From assembly GCF_029869215.1 (NCBI RefSeq), contig NZ_JARWPM010000098.1, positions 1 to 35,022 on the forward strand: DNA of 35,022 nt, in the 5' to 3' direction. Shown here in pieces: positions 1-7,957 of this stretch. The notes under the pieces were generated by a model, which saw only the letters and a list, made by a program, of their open reading frames with translations, did not search any database and was not told the DNA's origin. Every line of letters begins with the position of its first letter. Position 1 is the first letter of the stretch. Both the position numbers and the translations under genes were made by a program. The DNA is from Nocardia carnea. GTDB lineage: Bacteria; Actinomycetota; Actinomycetes; Mycobacteriales; Mycobacteriaceae.

Positions 1-120
1 AAAATCCAATCACCCCCGTCCCCCGCGGGGCCCGGGGGCGGGGGGGGGGGGTGGGCCCCCGGCGCACTTTTTTTTTGGCGCGTTTATTAATATCGGGTGG
101 GGTCCGCCTTGGCCGCGGGG
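1..120. other. Low-quality contig end
   Basis: This stretch is dominated by long G and C runs and a run of nine T, unlike the mixed high-GC sequence that follows. It overlaps the distal end of the DUF2530 gene, whose translation turns into Gly/Pro/Arg-rich nonsense here. I read it as unreliable sequence at a contig end, not biology. Confidence 0.8.
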
Positions 121-327
121 GGGCGCGCCGGGGCGCTGCACCACGAAGATCAGGTAGCCCAGCAGGCCGACCGCGAGACCCATCAGGCAGACCGGCCGTG
201 CGGACTCCCAGCGGTCACCGGCGAGCCATACGACAGCCGTCGCGATCGCGAACAGCGCCGAGCCCACGGCCAGCACCGGACGGGGATCGGTGAGCCACGA
301 CGGGAACTGCTGGAGCTGCGCGTTCAT
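10..327 (-). CDS. DUF2530 small membrane protein, 3' end corrupted
   Basis: The first 65 or so residues look real: a cytoplasmic start, then two hydrophobic helices (about residues 18-36 and 45-63), as in the DUF2530 family of actinobacterial membrane proteins of unknown function (Rv0879c type, about 90 residues). After residue 65 the translation becomes Gly/Pro-rich because it runs into the low-quality first 120 bases, so the true C-terminus and stop are not recoverable. The ATG at 327 fits a leaderless start, with TACGCT six bases upstream. It is divergent from the MarR regulator at 388, the same arrangement as Rv0879c/Rv0880, so the two may share control. No function is known. Confidence 0.7.
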   Translation of the reverse strand: MNAQLQQFPSWLTDPRPVLAVGSALFAIATAVVWLAGDRWESARPVCLMGLAVGLLGYLIFVVQRPGAPPRGQGGPHPILINAPKKKCAGGPPPPPAPGPRGGRG

Positions 328-333
328 CTTTTC

Positions 334-339
334 AGCGTA
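334..339 (-). promoter_or_regulatory. -10 element of the DUF2530 gene
   Basis: TACGCT on the minus strand, six bases before the ATG at 327, fits the actinobacterial TANNNT -10 of a leaderless transcript. No clear -35 is visible. Confidence 0.5.
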
Positions 340-374
340 ACCGCAGTACGCGCGCCGATCCGCCGCGTGTCACG

Positions 375-392
375 TATGGTTCACATTGTGAA
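375..392 (+). promoter_or_regulatory. marR -10 element and overlapping palindromic operator candidate
   Basis: TATGGT (375-380) lies seven bases before the GTG at 388. A perfect inverted repeat, TTCACA-T-TGTGAA, covers 380-392, across the predicted transcription start and initiation codon. MarR proteins bind such short palindromes and often repress themselves, so this is inferred to be the autoregulatory site. It also lies 53 bases upstream of the divergent DUF2530 start. Confidence 0.5.
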
Positions 393-825
393 TACCCACT
401 CGGATGTGCGGGCGCTGGCCAGCGACCTCTCGCTGGCGGTGGTGCGTTTGACGCGGCATCTGCGGGGGCGGCGTGCGGAATCGCAGATATCGCTGACCCA
501 GCTCTCGGTTCTGGCCACCCTCGGTAACGAGGGCGCGATGACACCCGGCGCACTGGCGGCCAAGGAGCGGGTGCAGCCCCCCTCGATGACCCGGGTGATC
601 GCCTCGCTCACCGATCTCGGCCTGGTCGCTCGTGACCCGCATCCGACCGACGGCCGGCAGATCATCGTCTCGCTCTCCCCGGCCGGGCACGCGCTGCTCG
701 CCGATGAGCGTTCCGCCCGCGAGGCCTGGATGAGCGAGCAGCTCGCCGGCCTGAACCCCGCCCAGCTCGACGTGCTCGAACAGGCGGTCGGCATCCTCAA
801 CGAGATCGTCGCCGATTCGGAATAG
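388..825 (+). CDS. MarR-family transcriptional regulator
   Basis: A 145-residue winged-helix DNA-binding protein, close in length to Rv0880 of M. tuberculosis (about 143). The N-terminal helix (LASDLSLAVVRLTRHL) is for dimerisation. The recognition region follows: SLTQLSVLATL, then GAMTPGALAAKERVQPPSMTRVIASL as helix-turn-helix, then the wing with DPTDGRQ-type residues (HPTDGRQIIVSL). The frame is open further upstream, but that would cross the divergent gene. An ATG at 376 is also possible, but 376 falls inside the best -10 element, so GTG 388 as a leaderless start is preferred. A palindrome over the start suggests self-repression. The ligand is unknown. Confidence 0.88.
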   Translation: MNTHSDVRALASDLSLAVVRLTRHLRGRRAESQISLTQLSVLATLGNEGAMTPGALAAKERVQPPSMTRVIASLTDLGLVARDPHPTDGRQIIVSLSPAGHALLADERSAREAWMSEQLAGLNPAQLDVLEQAVGILNEIVADSE

Positions 826-834
826 CCGCACCGG

Positions 835-1251
835 TCAGCGCGCGGTGCCGTAGGTCGGCACGAACGGCCGGTCGCTGTCGACGATTTCACGGCCCAGCGG
901 GAACAGCGCCAGCGGAATCAGTTTGAGGTTCGCCCACGCGAACGGGATACCGATGATGGTGCAGGCCAGCGCGATGCTGGTGGCGAGATGACCCAGCGCC
1001 AGCCACCAGCCGGCGACCACGAACCAGATGATGTTGCCGATCAGCGCGCCCGCGCCCGCACCGGGCTTCTCGACGGTCGTGCGGCCGAAGGGCCACAGCA
1101 TGTAGAGGGCGTTACGCAGCGCGGCGACCCCGAACGGGATCGTGATGATCAGGATGAAACAGATCAAGGCGGCGACGAAGTACCCCAGCGCCATCCAGAA
1201 TCCGGCAAAGATCAGCCAGAGGATGTTGAGCAGGAGCTGGATCACCTTCAT
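835..1251 (-). CDS. yccF: YccF domain inner-membrane protein
   Basis: A 138-residue membrane protein made of two similar halves. Each has the pattern N-I-x-W-hydrophobic-G-x-W-x-A-L-G, a hydrophobic stretch ending in I-P-F, and a closing P-F/L-G (residues about 8-55 and 71-120). This is the YccF (formerly DUF307) family, whose biochemical role is unknown. The ATG at 1251 has the C-A-N-N-N-T hexamer CATGCT six bases upstream, so it may be leaderless. It converges on marR with a nine-base gap and is divergent from the methyltransferase gene. It interrupts the marR-methyltransferase adjacency seen in M. tuberculosis. Confidence 0.85.
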   Translation of the reverse strand: MKVIQLLLNILWLIFAGFWMALGYFVAALICFILIITIPFGVAALRNALYMLWPFGRTTVEKPGAGAGALIGNIIWFVVAGWWLALGHLATSIALACTIIGIPFAWANLKLIPLALFPLGREIVDSDRPFVPTYGTAR

Positions 1252-1316
1252 ACCTCAAGCATGCCCGAGCGCGGCGGTATCCGCACCCGCCGCGCCGGGC
1301 GCGCGGCGGGGCTTGG

Positions 1317-1322
1317 CAGGAT
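1317..1322 (+). promoter_or_regulatory. -10 element of the SpoU methyltransferase gene
   Basis: CAGGAT ends seven bases before the GTG at 1330. It matches four bases of the -10 pattern used at other starts in this window and supports the choice of GTG 1330. Confidence 0.4.
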
Positions 1323-1329
1323 AGGCGCC

Positions 1330-2133
1330 GTGGCCGTGGTTCTCGATGTGGACAGCGCTGCCGATCCACGGGTCGACGATTTCCGGGATCTGAAGGCGGC
1401 AGACCGCAGACCCGACCGTCCCGGCGGGAAGGGTTTGGTGATCGCGGAGGGGACCGTGGTCGTACGGCGCATGCTGGACTCGCCGTTCCGGCCGCACGCC
1501 GTGCTCGGTGTGGATAAGCGATGGCAGGAACTGGCCGCCGATCTCGCCGCGCGCGATATTCCGTTCTATCGTGCCTCCGCCGAGGTGATGGCGCAGATCG
1601 TCGGATTCCATCTGAACCGTGGTGTGCTGGCGGTGGCCCACCGGCCGCCGGCGCACGATTTCGCCGGGCTCGTCGCCGGCGCCACGACGGTCGCGGTGCT
1701 CGAGGGCGTCAACGATCACGAGAACCTCGGGGCGATGTTCCGCAATGCCGCCGGGCTCGGCGTGGACGCGGTGCTGTTCGGGCCCGGCTGTGCCGATCCG
1801 CTGTATCGCCGGTCGGTGCGGGTTTCGATGGGGCATGCGCTGCGGGTGCCGTTCGCTCAGGTACCGGAGTGGCCGGGTGGACTGGACACCCTGCGCCGCA
1901 GCGGTTTCCAGGTGATCGCCCTGAGTCCTGATCCGGGGGCCGCGACCCTGGCCACCGCCCTCACCGGCCGGCGGGTGGCCCTGCTGCTCGGCGCGGAGGG
2001 TCCGGGACTCACCGAGGAGGCGATGGCCGCCGCGGATCTGCGGGCGCGAATCCCGATGAGCGCGGGCACCGATTCGCTCAATGTGGCCACCGCCGCCGCG
2101 ATGGCCTTCTACGAACGGGTGCGGGCCTCATGA
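1330..2133 (+). CDS. TrmH/SpoU-family RNA 2'-O-methyltransferase
   Basis: A 267-residue SPOUT-class enzyme predicted to transfer a methyl group from S-adenosylmethionine to a ribose 2'-OH of rRNA or tRNA. The N-terminal third is the substrate-binding region (DFRDLKAADRRPD, then GKGLVIAEG). The catalytic domain carries the three SPOUT motifs: EGVNDHENLGAMFRNAAGLG (motif 1, with the N-x-G and the catalytic Arg), ALLLGAEGPGL (motif 2) and IPMSAGTDSLNVATAAAM (motif 3), which form the trefoil knot. It corresponds to Rv0881. An ATG at 1261 is in frame, but the protein similarity I recall begins near VVLDVDSAADPR. The stop overlaps the next start (ATGA). The exact target nucleotide cannot be read from the sequence. 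Confidence 0.88.
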   Translation: MAVVLDVDSAADPRVDDFRDLKAADRRPDRPGGKGLVIAEGTVVVRRMLDSPFRPHAVLGVDKRWQELAADLAARDIPFYRASAEVMAQIVGFHLNRGVLAVAHRPPAHDFAGLVAGATTVAVLEGVNDHENLGAMFRNAAGLGVDAVLFGPGCADPLYRRSVRVSMGHALRVPFAQVPEWPGGLDTLRRSGFQVIALSPDPGAATLATALTGRRVALLLGAEGPGLTEEAMAAADLRARIPMSAGTDSLNVATAAAMAFYERVRAS

Positions 2134-2435
2134 CCGGGGCCGGTCATCCGGGCTACGGCAGATACTCCGGCCCGCCGGACGAGCCCACCCCGTGGGCGGC
2201 GGGTATCACCGTCGCCGGGCTGGTGGGGGCGCTGACCACGGTCGGTGTCTTCGCCTTCGGTGCGGCCCTGACCCAGGTGCATCCGCTGTTCTCGCTGGCG
2301 GTGAACATCGTCGCGGCCGTCGGTATCGCGCCGACCGCGTGGCGCTGGCGGGCCCGGCCGGTGACCCGCTGGGTACTGGCCGGCGCCGCGGCGGGCGTCC
2401 TGCTCGGCTGGATCGGATTACTCGCCGGCGTCTGA
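2130..2435 (+). CDS. DUF2537-type small membrane protein
   Basis: A 101-residue protein with a Gly/Pro-rich cytoplasmic N-terminus (1-20) and three hydrophobic segments (about 22-45, 50-68 and 79-99), the last two separated by the basic loop WRWRARPVTR. By position and length it matches Rv0882 and probably the DUF2537 family, of unknown function. The ATG overlaps the methyltransferase stop (ATGA, 2130-2133), so the two are translationally coupled. It converges on the DUF6928-like gene with a 12-base gap. Confidence 0.75.
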   Translation: MTGAGHPGYGRYSGPPDEPTPWAAGITVAGLVGALTTVGVFAFGAALTQVHPLFSLAVNIVAAVGIAPTAWRWRARPVTRWVLAGAAAGVLLGWIGLLAGV

Positions 2436-2447
2436 CCCGGGCGCCCG

Positions 2448-3224
2448 CTACGTCTCGGCGGTCACCGCGGCGTCATGTCCGCGCAGCCAGGAGAACAGAC
2501 CCTTGCGCTCGTGGTTGATCCGGTTCTGCGGTGGCCGCGGATCGTGCCCGGCGTCGCGGTACTCGTCCTCGGGGTGCAGGCGGAACCCGCAGACACGGAT
2601 CTCGTCGGGCGTCACCGTGGGTCGGCCGGCATCGGCGACGTCCGCTGCGCCCGACAAGGGGAAATACCGGAAACCGAGCCATTCGTGATTGGCCGTATCC
2701 GCGAAACCGGGCGGGTCGAACGGCAGCACCAGCGGATCAGGTAATTCGCCCACCCGCCACCGGATGGGATGCTCGCCCGCCCAGTGCGGCCGTTCCCAGA
2801 TATGCGGTAGACCCTGGTCCTGCAGGATATTGAGCCGGGTGGAACTGAATGCCCGGCGCAGTTCGCCGCGCTCCCAATGCGCGAACGAACCCCAGCCGTA
2901 TTCCAGATCGAACGACACCAGGTACGTATGGTCCTCGGCCAGCGGCCGGACGAGTAGCTCGGGTAACTCGGTGGGATGCACGCGGGCCGCATACGCACTG
3001 CACAGCAGGGTCAGGCCGGGGTAGCAGCCGATGAACAGTTCGTCGGGTCGCGGGCCGGTGGCCGCGCCGAGGGTCGCCTGGGCGATCGGTTCCACCGCGA
3101 GGCCGGGATGGAGTTGCCGGGCCAAGGCGTAGGCCGCGTCCGGATCGGGATCGGGGTCGGCGCGCAGGACCGCCGGCGGATCGGCCGTATCGACGTACCA
3201 GACCGAGGAAATCTTGGACAGCAT
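2448..3224 (-). CDS. DUF6928-like conserved hypothetical protein
   Basis: A 258-residue soluble protein found mainly in actinobacteria; I place it in the DUF6928 group from the overall pattern (start with KISSVWY-type strand, a central ELFIGCYPGLTLLCS segment, then the aromatic block FDLEYGWGSFAHWERGELRRAFSS). There is no signal peptide, membrane segment or obvious catalytic motif. The C-terminus is His/Arg-rich (EDEYRDAGHDPRPPQNRINHERKG split by short loops). GGAGGT at 3231-3236, six bases upstream, supports ATG 3224. It lies downstream of sepH on the same strand, 166 bases away. Function unknown. Confidence 0.65.
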   Translation of the reverse strand: MLSKISSVWYVDTADPPAVLRADPDPDPDAAYALARQLHPGLAVEPIAQATLGAATGPRPDELFIGCYPGLTLLCSAYAARVHPTELPELLVRPLAEDHTYLVSFDLEYGWGSFAHWERGELRRAFSSTRLNILQDQGLPHIWERPHWAGEHPIRWRVGELPDPLVLPFDPPGFADTANHEWLGFRYFPLSGAADVADAGRPTVTPDEIRVCGFRLHPEDEYRDAGHDPRPPQNRINHERKGLFSWLRGHDAAVTAET

Positions 3225-3334
3225 CCACCCACCTCCGATAGCGCACGAACCGGGTCGTGAACTGCTCGGCGCGCACCGCGGCCGACGCCGGTTGGGAGCC
3301 GGATCGACCGCATCGCCGTACAGCGGAACTTACT

Positions 3335-3348
3335 CGCCCGACCGGGCG
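3335..3348 (-). terminator. Weak terminator candidate after sepH
   Basis: CGCCCG-AC-CGGGCG, a six-base perfect inverted repeat about 43 bases past the sepH stop. The two-base centre means it can form only as a shorter stem, and no T-tract follows. Confidence 0.25.
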
Positions 3349-3390
3349 GATCGGGCGGTTGTCGCGGGAAACACGCCGGTTCGCCGCTCG

Positions 3391-4815
3391 CTAGTGACCT
3401 GAGCTGCGGACCCCGAGCAGAACGTCTTCCCAGGACGGCATGGGCGCCTTACCGCGTTTGCTGCGCCCGGCGGATTTCGCCGCCTTGGCCGGTGCCTTCT
3501 TGGCGGCAGGTTTGGCCGCGGCAGCGGTGGCCGGTGCGGATTCGTCCGGCTGCTCGGCCGGTTCGGTCGCGGCCTTCGCGCCGGTCGCGGCCGGCTCGTC
3601 GGCTGCGACCTCGGACTCGATGGCCGGCGGTTCGGGCGCCGAGGGTGCGGCGGCGGGCGCTGCCGTCGCCGCGGTAGCCGACTCGGCCGGTTCGGCTGGG
3701 GGCTCCATCGCGGTCGGCTGTGACGCGGGTTCGGGCTGTGCCGCCACCGCGGCCGGTTCGGCGGGTGCCGGGGCGGGCTGCGGTTCGGGCTGCGGCCGGG
3801 CGGGCGCTACCGGTTCGGGCGCCGGGGCCGGGGCCTGCTGGTGCGCGGCGGAATGTGTTGCCGCCGGGGCGGGCTGCGGGACCGGGGGCGCGGGAGTCTG
3901 CACCGGTGCGGGCGCCGTCTCGGCCGCGGGCGGGCGGTAGGGCTCCGGCTCGGGCGGCCGGTACGGCTCGGCCGGTGCGGGCGCGGTGGGGGTGCTCGCC
4001 GCGGGTGTACCGGCCGGCAGTGCGGCCGCGCCGGTGGTCCGGCCGGCGCCGGGGGACAGCGGGGCCGCGGCGGGCAATGTGGTGCTACCGCCCGCGACCG
4101 CGCGCTGCTCGTAGTAGTCGTCCATCGCCGCCGGCCGGGCGGGCTCGCGCCGGGGTTCGGCCACCACGGGCTCGGGGGCGGGCGGTGTCTCCGCTTCGAC
4201 CGGCAGGATCGAGGCCAGCCCGCGCAGCGCGCGGCCGAAATCGGGATCGATCAGATCGGTGGCGGGATCGTCCAGCGGGGAAACGGTGCCGCCGTGCGCG
4301 TCCGGCTGGTAACGCCAGTGCGCGGCGATCTCCGAACGGCCGTTCTGCCACTGCAACTGGGCGACCCAGAAACCCTTCTCGTCCTTCCAGGCATCCCATT
4401 CGGCGTTGTCGAGGGTATGGCCGCGCGCGGTGAAGGCCGCGGTCACCACATCGATCAAGATCTCCACCGCCGGGCCGTCGGGCCGGATCGGATGGGCCTT
4501 CTGGGCGAGCTCGGCTGCGCGCGCGCGTTCCAGCAGAACCGGATAGGCGAAGCGTTCCACCCGGCTCGTCGGCATCCCGGATTCCTGGGTCACCTGTTCC
4601 ACGGAAGCGCCGGCGCGGATTCGAGCCTGGATATCGCGAGGACGCATAGTTGCTTCCATTTCGATCTCGATCTGGCCGAATCGGGCAAGGTCGCCGCGGG
4701 CCGCGGCGCGGAGTTTGTCGTCGGCGGGAAGCCGGAATTTCTGGCCACTTTCCGTGTCGACGCACACGATATGGGCGGAGTCGGGCGTCACCCCGATCAC
4801 TCGAAGTTCACGCAC
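3391..4815 (-). CDS. sepH: Cell-division protein SepH
   Basis: A 474-residue protein of the SepH (DUF3071) family, known in Streptomyces and mycobacteria to bind FtsZ and promote its assembly at division sites. The N-terminal domain (1-170) begins RELRVIGVTPDSAHIVC, contains the helix-turn-helix-like part RPRDIQARIRAGASVEQV, and ends in the WDAWKDEKGFWVAQLQW region. A roughly 250-residue Pro/Ala-rich linker follows. The conserved tail is basic, then MPSWEDVLLGVRSS (last 16 residues). The frame opens earlier, but ACCTCCTT at 4820-4827 is an AAGGAGGT ribosome site four bases before GTG 4815, which fixes the start. It lies downstream of serC on the same strand, as in M. tuberculosis (Rv0883c/Rv0884c). 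Confidence 0.92.
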   Translation of the reverse strand: MRELRVIGVTPDSAHIVCVDTESGQKFRLPADDKLRAAARGDLARFGQIEIEMEATMRPRDIQARIRAGASVEQVTQESGMPTSRVERFAYPVLLERARAAELAQKAHPIRPDGPAVEILIDVVTAAFTARGHTLDNAEWDAWKDEKGFWVAQLQWQNGRSEIAAHWRYQPDAHGGTVSPLDDPATDLIDPDFGRALRGLASILPVEAETPPAPEPVVAEPRREPARPAAMDDYYEQRAVAGGSTTLPAAAPLSPGAGRTTGAAALPAGTPAASTPTAPAPAEPYRPPEPEPYRPPAAETAPAPVQTPAPPVPQPAPAATHSAAHQQAPAPAPEPVAPARPQPEPQPAPAPAEPAAVAAQPEPASQPTAMEPPAEPAESATAATAAPAAAPSAPEPPAIESEVAADEPAATGAKAATEPAEQPDESAPATAAAAKPAAKKAPAKAAKSAGRSKRGKAPMPSWEDVLLGVRSSGH

Positions 4816-4861
4816 CGTTACCTCCTTATCGCGTCGCTCGCGATACCGCCCACGTTCTGGA

Positions 4862-4867
4862 ACAGTA
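4862..4867 (-). promoter_or_regulatory. Candidate -10 element of sepH
   Basis: TACTGT on the minus strand, about 47 bases before the sepH start, in an unusually AT-rich stretch (4830-4975) between serC and sepH. A TTGCCA lies 20 bases further upstream, too far for an ideal -35. It suggests a short leader carrying the strong ribosome site. Confidence 0.3.
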
Positions 4868-4996
4868 GTGCACTTCTGGGATTCGTGTGGCAAGACACGC
4901 GGCACCGAAATGTACCCTGCGGCCGACACCTACGGCTAATCTTCTCTATTCCCTTGTGTATCAAGTCGATTCCGGGTGATCCGGGCAACATATGCG

Positions 4997-5029
4997 CGGG
5001 CCCGCCGCGCAACACGCGCGGCGGGCCCG
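4997..5029 (-). terminator. serC terminator hairpin
   Basis: A perfect 14-base inverted repeat (4997-5010 and 5016-5029, arms CGGGCCCGCCGCGC and its complement) with loop AACAC, 20 bases past the serC stop. No U-tract follows, which is common for actinobacterial terminators. It separates serC transcription from sepH. Confidence 0.75.
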
Positions 5030-5048
5030 AATTCGCAGGTGAACCCCG

Positions 5049-6221
<1,173 letters not shown>

Positions 6222-6222
6222 C

Positions 6223-6228
6223 TAACGT
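6223..6228 (+). promoter_or_regulatory. -10 element of the 6237 gene
   Basis: TAACGT, eight bases before ATG 6237. It suggests a leaderless or nearly leaderless transcript divergent from serC. Confidence 0.5.
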
Positions 6229-6236
6229 GGACGGGT

Positions 6237-6950
6237 ATGAGCATGCGGTCGTCGAGGGGCGCTGCCGGAGATCGATCCGACGAAGGCCGCGGCAGCGGTC
6301 ACAGTGCGGAGCCGGTCCCACCGGCCTCGCGCTGGAGTCTCCGGGATCTGCTGCCCCGGCGGTTCCGCCGGCGCGGCGAGGCCCCCACCGGCGCCGATCG
6401 CCGGGAACTGCTGACGTACGGCACCGCCGGGTCGGCCACGGTCCTGGCGGCCCGTACCCGCAAGCGTGAACCCGGCTATACATTCCGGGTCCGTGTCCGG
6501 TTGCCCGGGATGGTGCCCTACGAGGCGCAGGTGCGGCAGCGGGTATCCGGCGCCGAACTGGACCGGATGCGCCCGGGCGATCTGGTGTGCTGCCGGGTGG
6601 ACCCGGACGACCGCGACCGGATGGTGCTCTATCCCCCCGGCGAGGCCGACCCCGGCCGCGCGGCCCTGGCCAAGATCCTGGCCGACGGCCGCCGGGCCAC
6701 CGCGACGGTTCTCGCGGTGAACCCGGTCGCCGTCGACTACTGCGGCTGCGACGACCCGGTACTGCGCCTGGACCTGGAGCTACGCGCCTGGGACGAACCG
6801 GATCCCTGGCGGGTCAGAGTGGTGCAGCCGGTGCCGCTGTCGGCCATCGAACAGTTGGACCTCGGCGCCAAGCTGCGGGTCGCGTTCTTCACGGTCGACA
6901 ACGGTGATTCGGTCGCCATTGATTGGGAAGCGGACCCGGACTGTGTTTAA
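6237..6950 (+). CDS. Hypothetical protein with two similar beta-rich domains
   Basis: A 237-residue protein I do not recognise by name. After a charged, disordered N-terminus (1-55, Arg/Ser/Gly-rich) there are two copies of one pattern. Copy 1 (about 62-138) has SATVLAARTR, FRVRVRLPG, a V-P/Y-type strand and PGDLVCCRVDPDDRDRMVLYP. Copy 2 (about 150-237) has ATATVLAVNPV, LRLDLELRAW, VVQPVPLSAIEQL and LGAKLRVAFFTVDNGDSVAIDW. Such repeats (a strand, a hydrophobic ligand-like strand, then a G-x-x-hydrophobic-V-D-x-x-D closing strand) occur in other actinobacterial hypothetical proteins. There is no membrane segment. A second ATG at 6243 is possible. A hairpin terminator follows at once. Confidence 0.7.
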   Translation: MSMRSSRGAAGDRSDEGRGSGHSAEPVPPASRWSLRDLLPRRFRRRGEAPTGADRRELLTYGTAGSATVLAARTRKREPGYTFRVRVRLPGMVPYEAQVRQRVSGAELDRMRPGDLVCCRVDPDDRDRMVLYPPGEADPGRAALAKILADGRRATATVLAVNPVAVDYCGCDDPVLRLDLELRAWDEPDPWRVRVVQPVPLSAIEQLDLGAKLRVAFFTVDNGDSVAIDWEADPDCV

Positions 6951-6952
6951 TG

Positions 6953-6971
6953 GCGCCGACTCCGTCGGCGC
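6953..6971 (+). terminator. Terminator hairpin after the 6237 gene
   Basis: GCGCCGAC-TCC-GTCGGCGC, a perfect eight-base stem starting two bases after the stop codon, followed by GGGG and no T-run. The same architecture with two base changes, one on each side of the stem, recurs at 34837-34855. Confidence 0.65.
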
Positions 6972-6995
6972 GGGGTTCGGCCCCCTGAGTCCCTG

Positions 6996-7047
6996 CTGTC
7001 AGCACTCGACACTCGCGGCTTCGCCGCATCGCATCGAGCGCTGACAG
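6996..7047. repeat. Large two-level stem-loop in an intergenic region
   Basis: Outer arms 6996-7009 (CTGTCAGCACTCGA) and 7034-7047 pair over 14 bases with one mismatch. Inside them GCGGC-TTC-GCCGC (7015-7027) forms a second stem. It lies between the 6237 gene and the ABC exporter, outside any gene. It could be part of a terminator, a protein-binding site or a dispersed palindromic repeat. Confidence 0.6.
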
Positions 7048-7174
7048 CCGGGACGGGCCAAAACCACTGAGGGCCTCGTACGACTCGGCGCCGCCGTGGT
7101 CGCGTCGCCGGGTACGACTACGGTGGGTCGGGCATTCAGGGGTATCCCGGATGGCGCGGGCGGGCGTGGGCCGA

Positions 7175-7180
7175 CAGACT
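7175..7180 (+). promoter_or_regulatory. -10 element of the ABC exporter operon
   Basis: CAGACT, six bases before ATG 7187. The identical hexamer and spacing occur before rmlD. Confidence 0.45.
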
Positions 7181-7186
7181 GGACGC

Positions 7187-7957
7187 ATGACTGCTCATGC
7201 TGTCGACACGGACTCGGCCGGTCCCGGGTCCGCTGTTGCCGCCGGTGCCATCGAACTCACCAAGGTGTACGGATCGGGGGATACCCGGGTGACCGCGCTG
7301 GACGCGGTATCGGTCGATTTCGCTCGCGGGGAATTCACCGCGATCATGGGCCCGTCCGGATCCGGGAAATCCACCCTCATGCACTGTCTCGCCGGGTTGG
7401 ACGCGGCGAGTTCCGGGCAGGTGCGGATCGGTGACACCGAACTCACCGACCTCTCGGACAAGGAGATGACCGCCCTGCGGCGCGACCGGGTGGGTTTCGT
7501 CTTCCAGGCGTTCAACCTGGTCCCCACGCTCACCGCGCTGGAGAACATCACCCTGCCGCTCGATATCGCCGGCCGCGAACCCGACCGGGAATGGCTGGCG
7601 ACCGTCCTGAAACGCCTCGGCCTGGAGGACCGGCTCGGCCATCGGCCCAGCGAACTGTCCGGCGGGCAGCAGCAGCGGGTGGCCTGCGCACGGGCACTGG
7701 CCGGGAAACCGGAGATCATCTTCGGCGACGAACCCACCGGCAACCTGGACTCGCGGTCCTCCGGCGAAGTGCTGTCGATTCTGCGTGCCGCGGTGGACGA
7801 ATTCGGCCGGACGGTCGTCATCGTCACCCACGAACCGACCGCCGCCGCGTACGCGGACCGGGTGATCTTCCTGGCCGACGGCCATATCGTAGACGAGATG
7901 CGTGATCCGACGGCCGATACGGTGCTGGACCGGATGAAGGCCCTGGAGGTCAAGTAG
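7187..7957 (+). CDS. ABC transporter ATP-binding protein (MacB/LolD type)
   Basis: A 256-residue ATPase that energises the permease encoded next to it. After about 20 variable residues come IELTKVYGSGDTRVTALD, the Walker A GPSGSGKST (about 56-64), the Q-loop FVFQAFNLVPTLTALEN, the signature LSGGQQQRVACARAL, the Walker B IIFGDEPTGNLDS and the H-loop IVTHEPTAAAYAD. The GNLDS and NLVPTLTALEN forms are typical of the MacB/LolD/FtsE branch, which works with FtsX-like permeases rather than importers. A start further upstream (7151) is open, but 7187 fits a leaderless mRNA with CAGACT. It is an operon with the permease: the stop TAG shares its G with the next GTG. Confidence 0.94.
   Translation: MTAHAVDTDSAGPGSAVAAGAIELTKVYGSGDTRVTALDAVSVDFARGEFTAIMGPSGSGKSTLMHCLAGLDAASSGQVRIGDTELTDLSDKEMTALRRDRVGFVFQAFNLVPTLTALENITLPLDIAGREPDREWLATVLKRLGLEDRLGHRPSELSGGQQQRVACARALAGKPEIIFGDEPTGNLDSRSSGEVLSILRAAVDEFGRTVVIVTHEPTAAAYADRVIFLADGHIVDEMRDPTADTVLDRMKALEVK

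Noticed and set aside
97..387. N-terminal extension of the MarR regulator by 97 codons
   Set aside because: It would run through the divergent DUF2530 gene and the low-quality contig end, has no similarity to MarR, and ignores the -10 element at 375-380.
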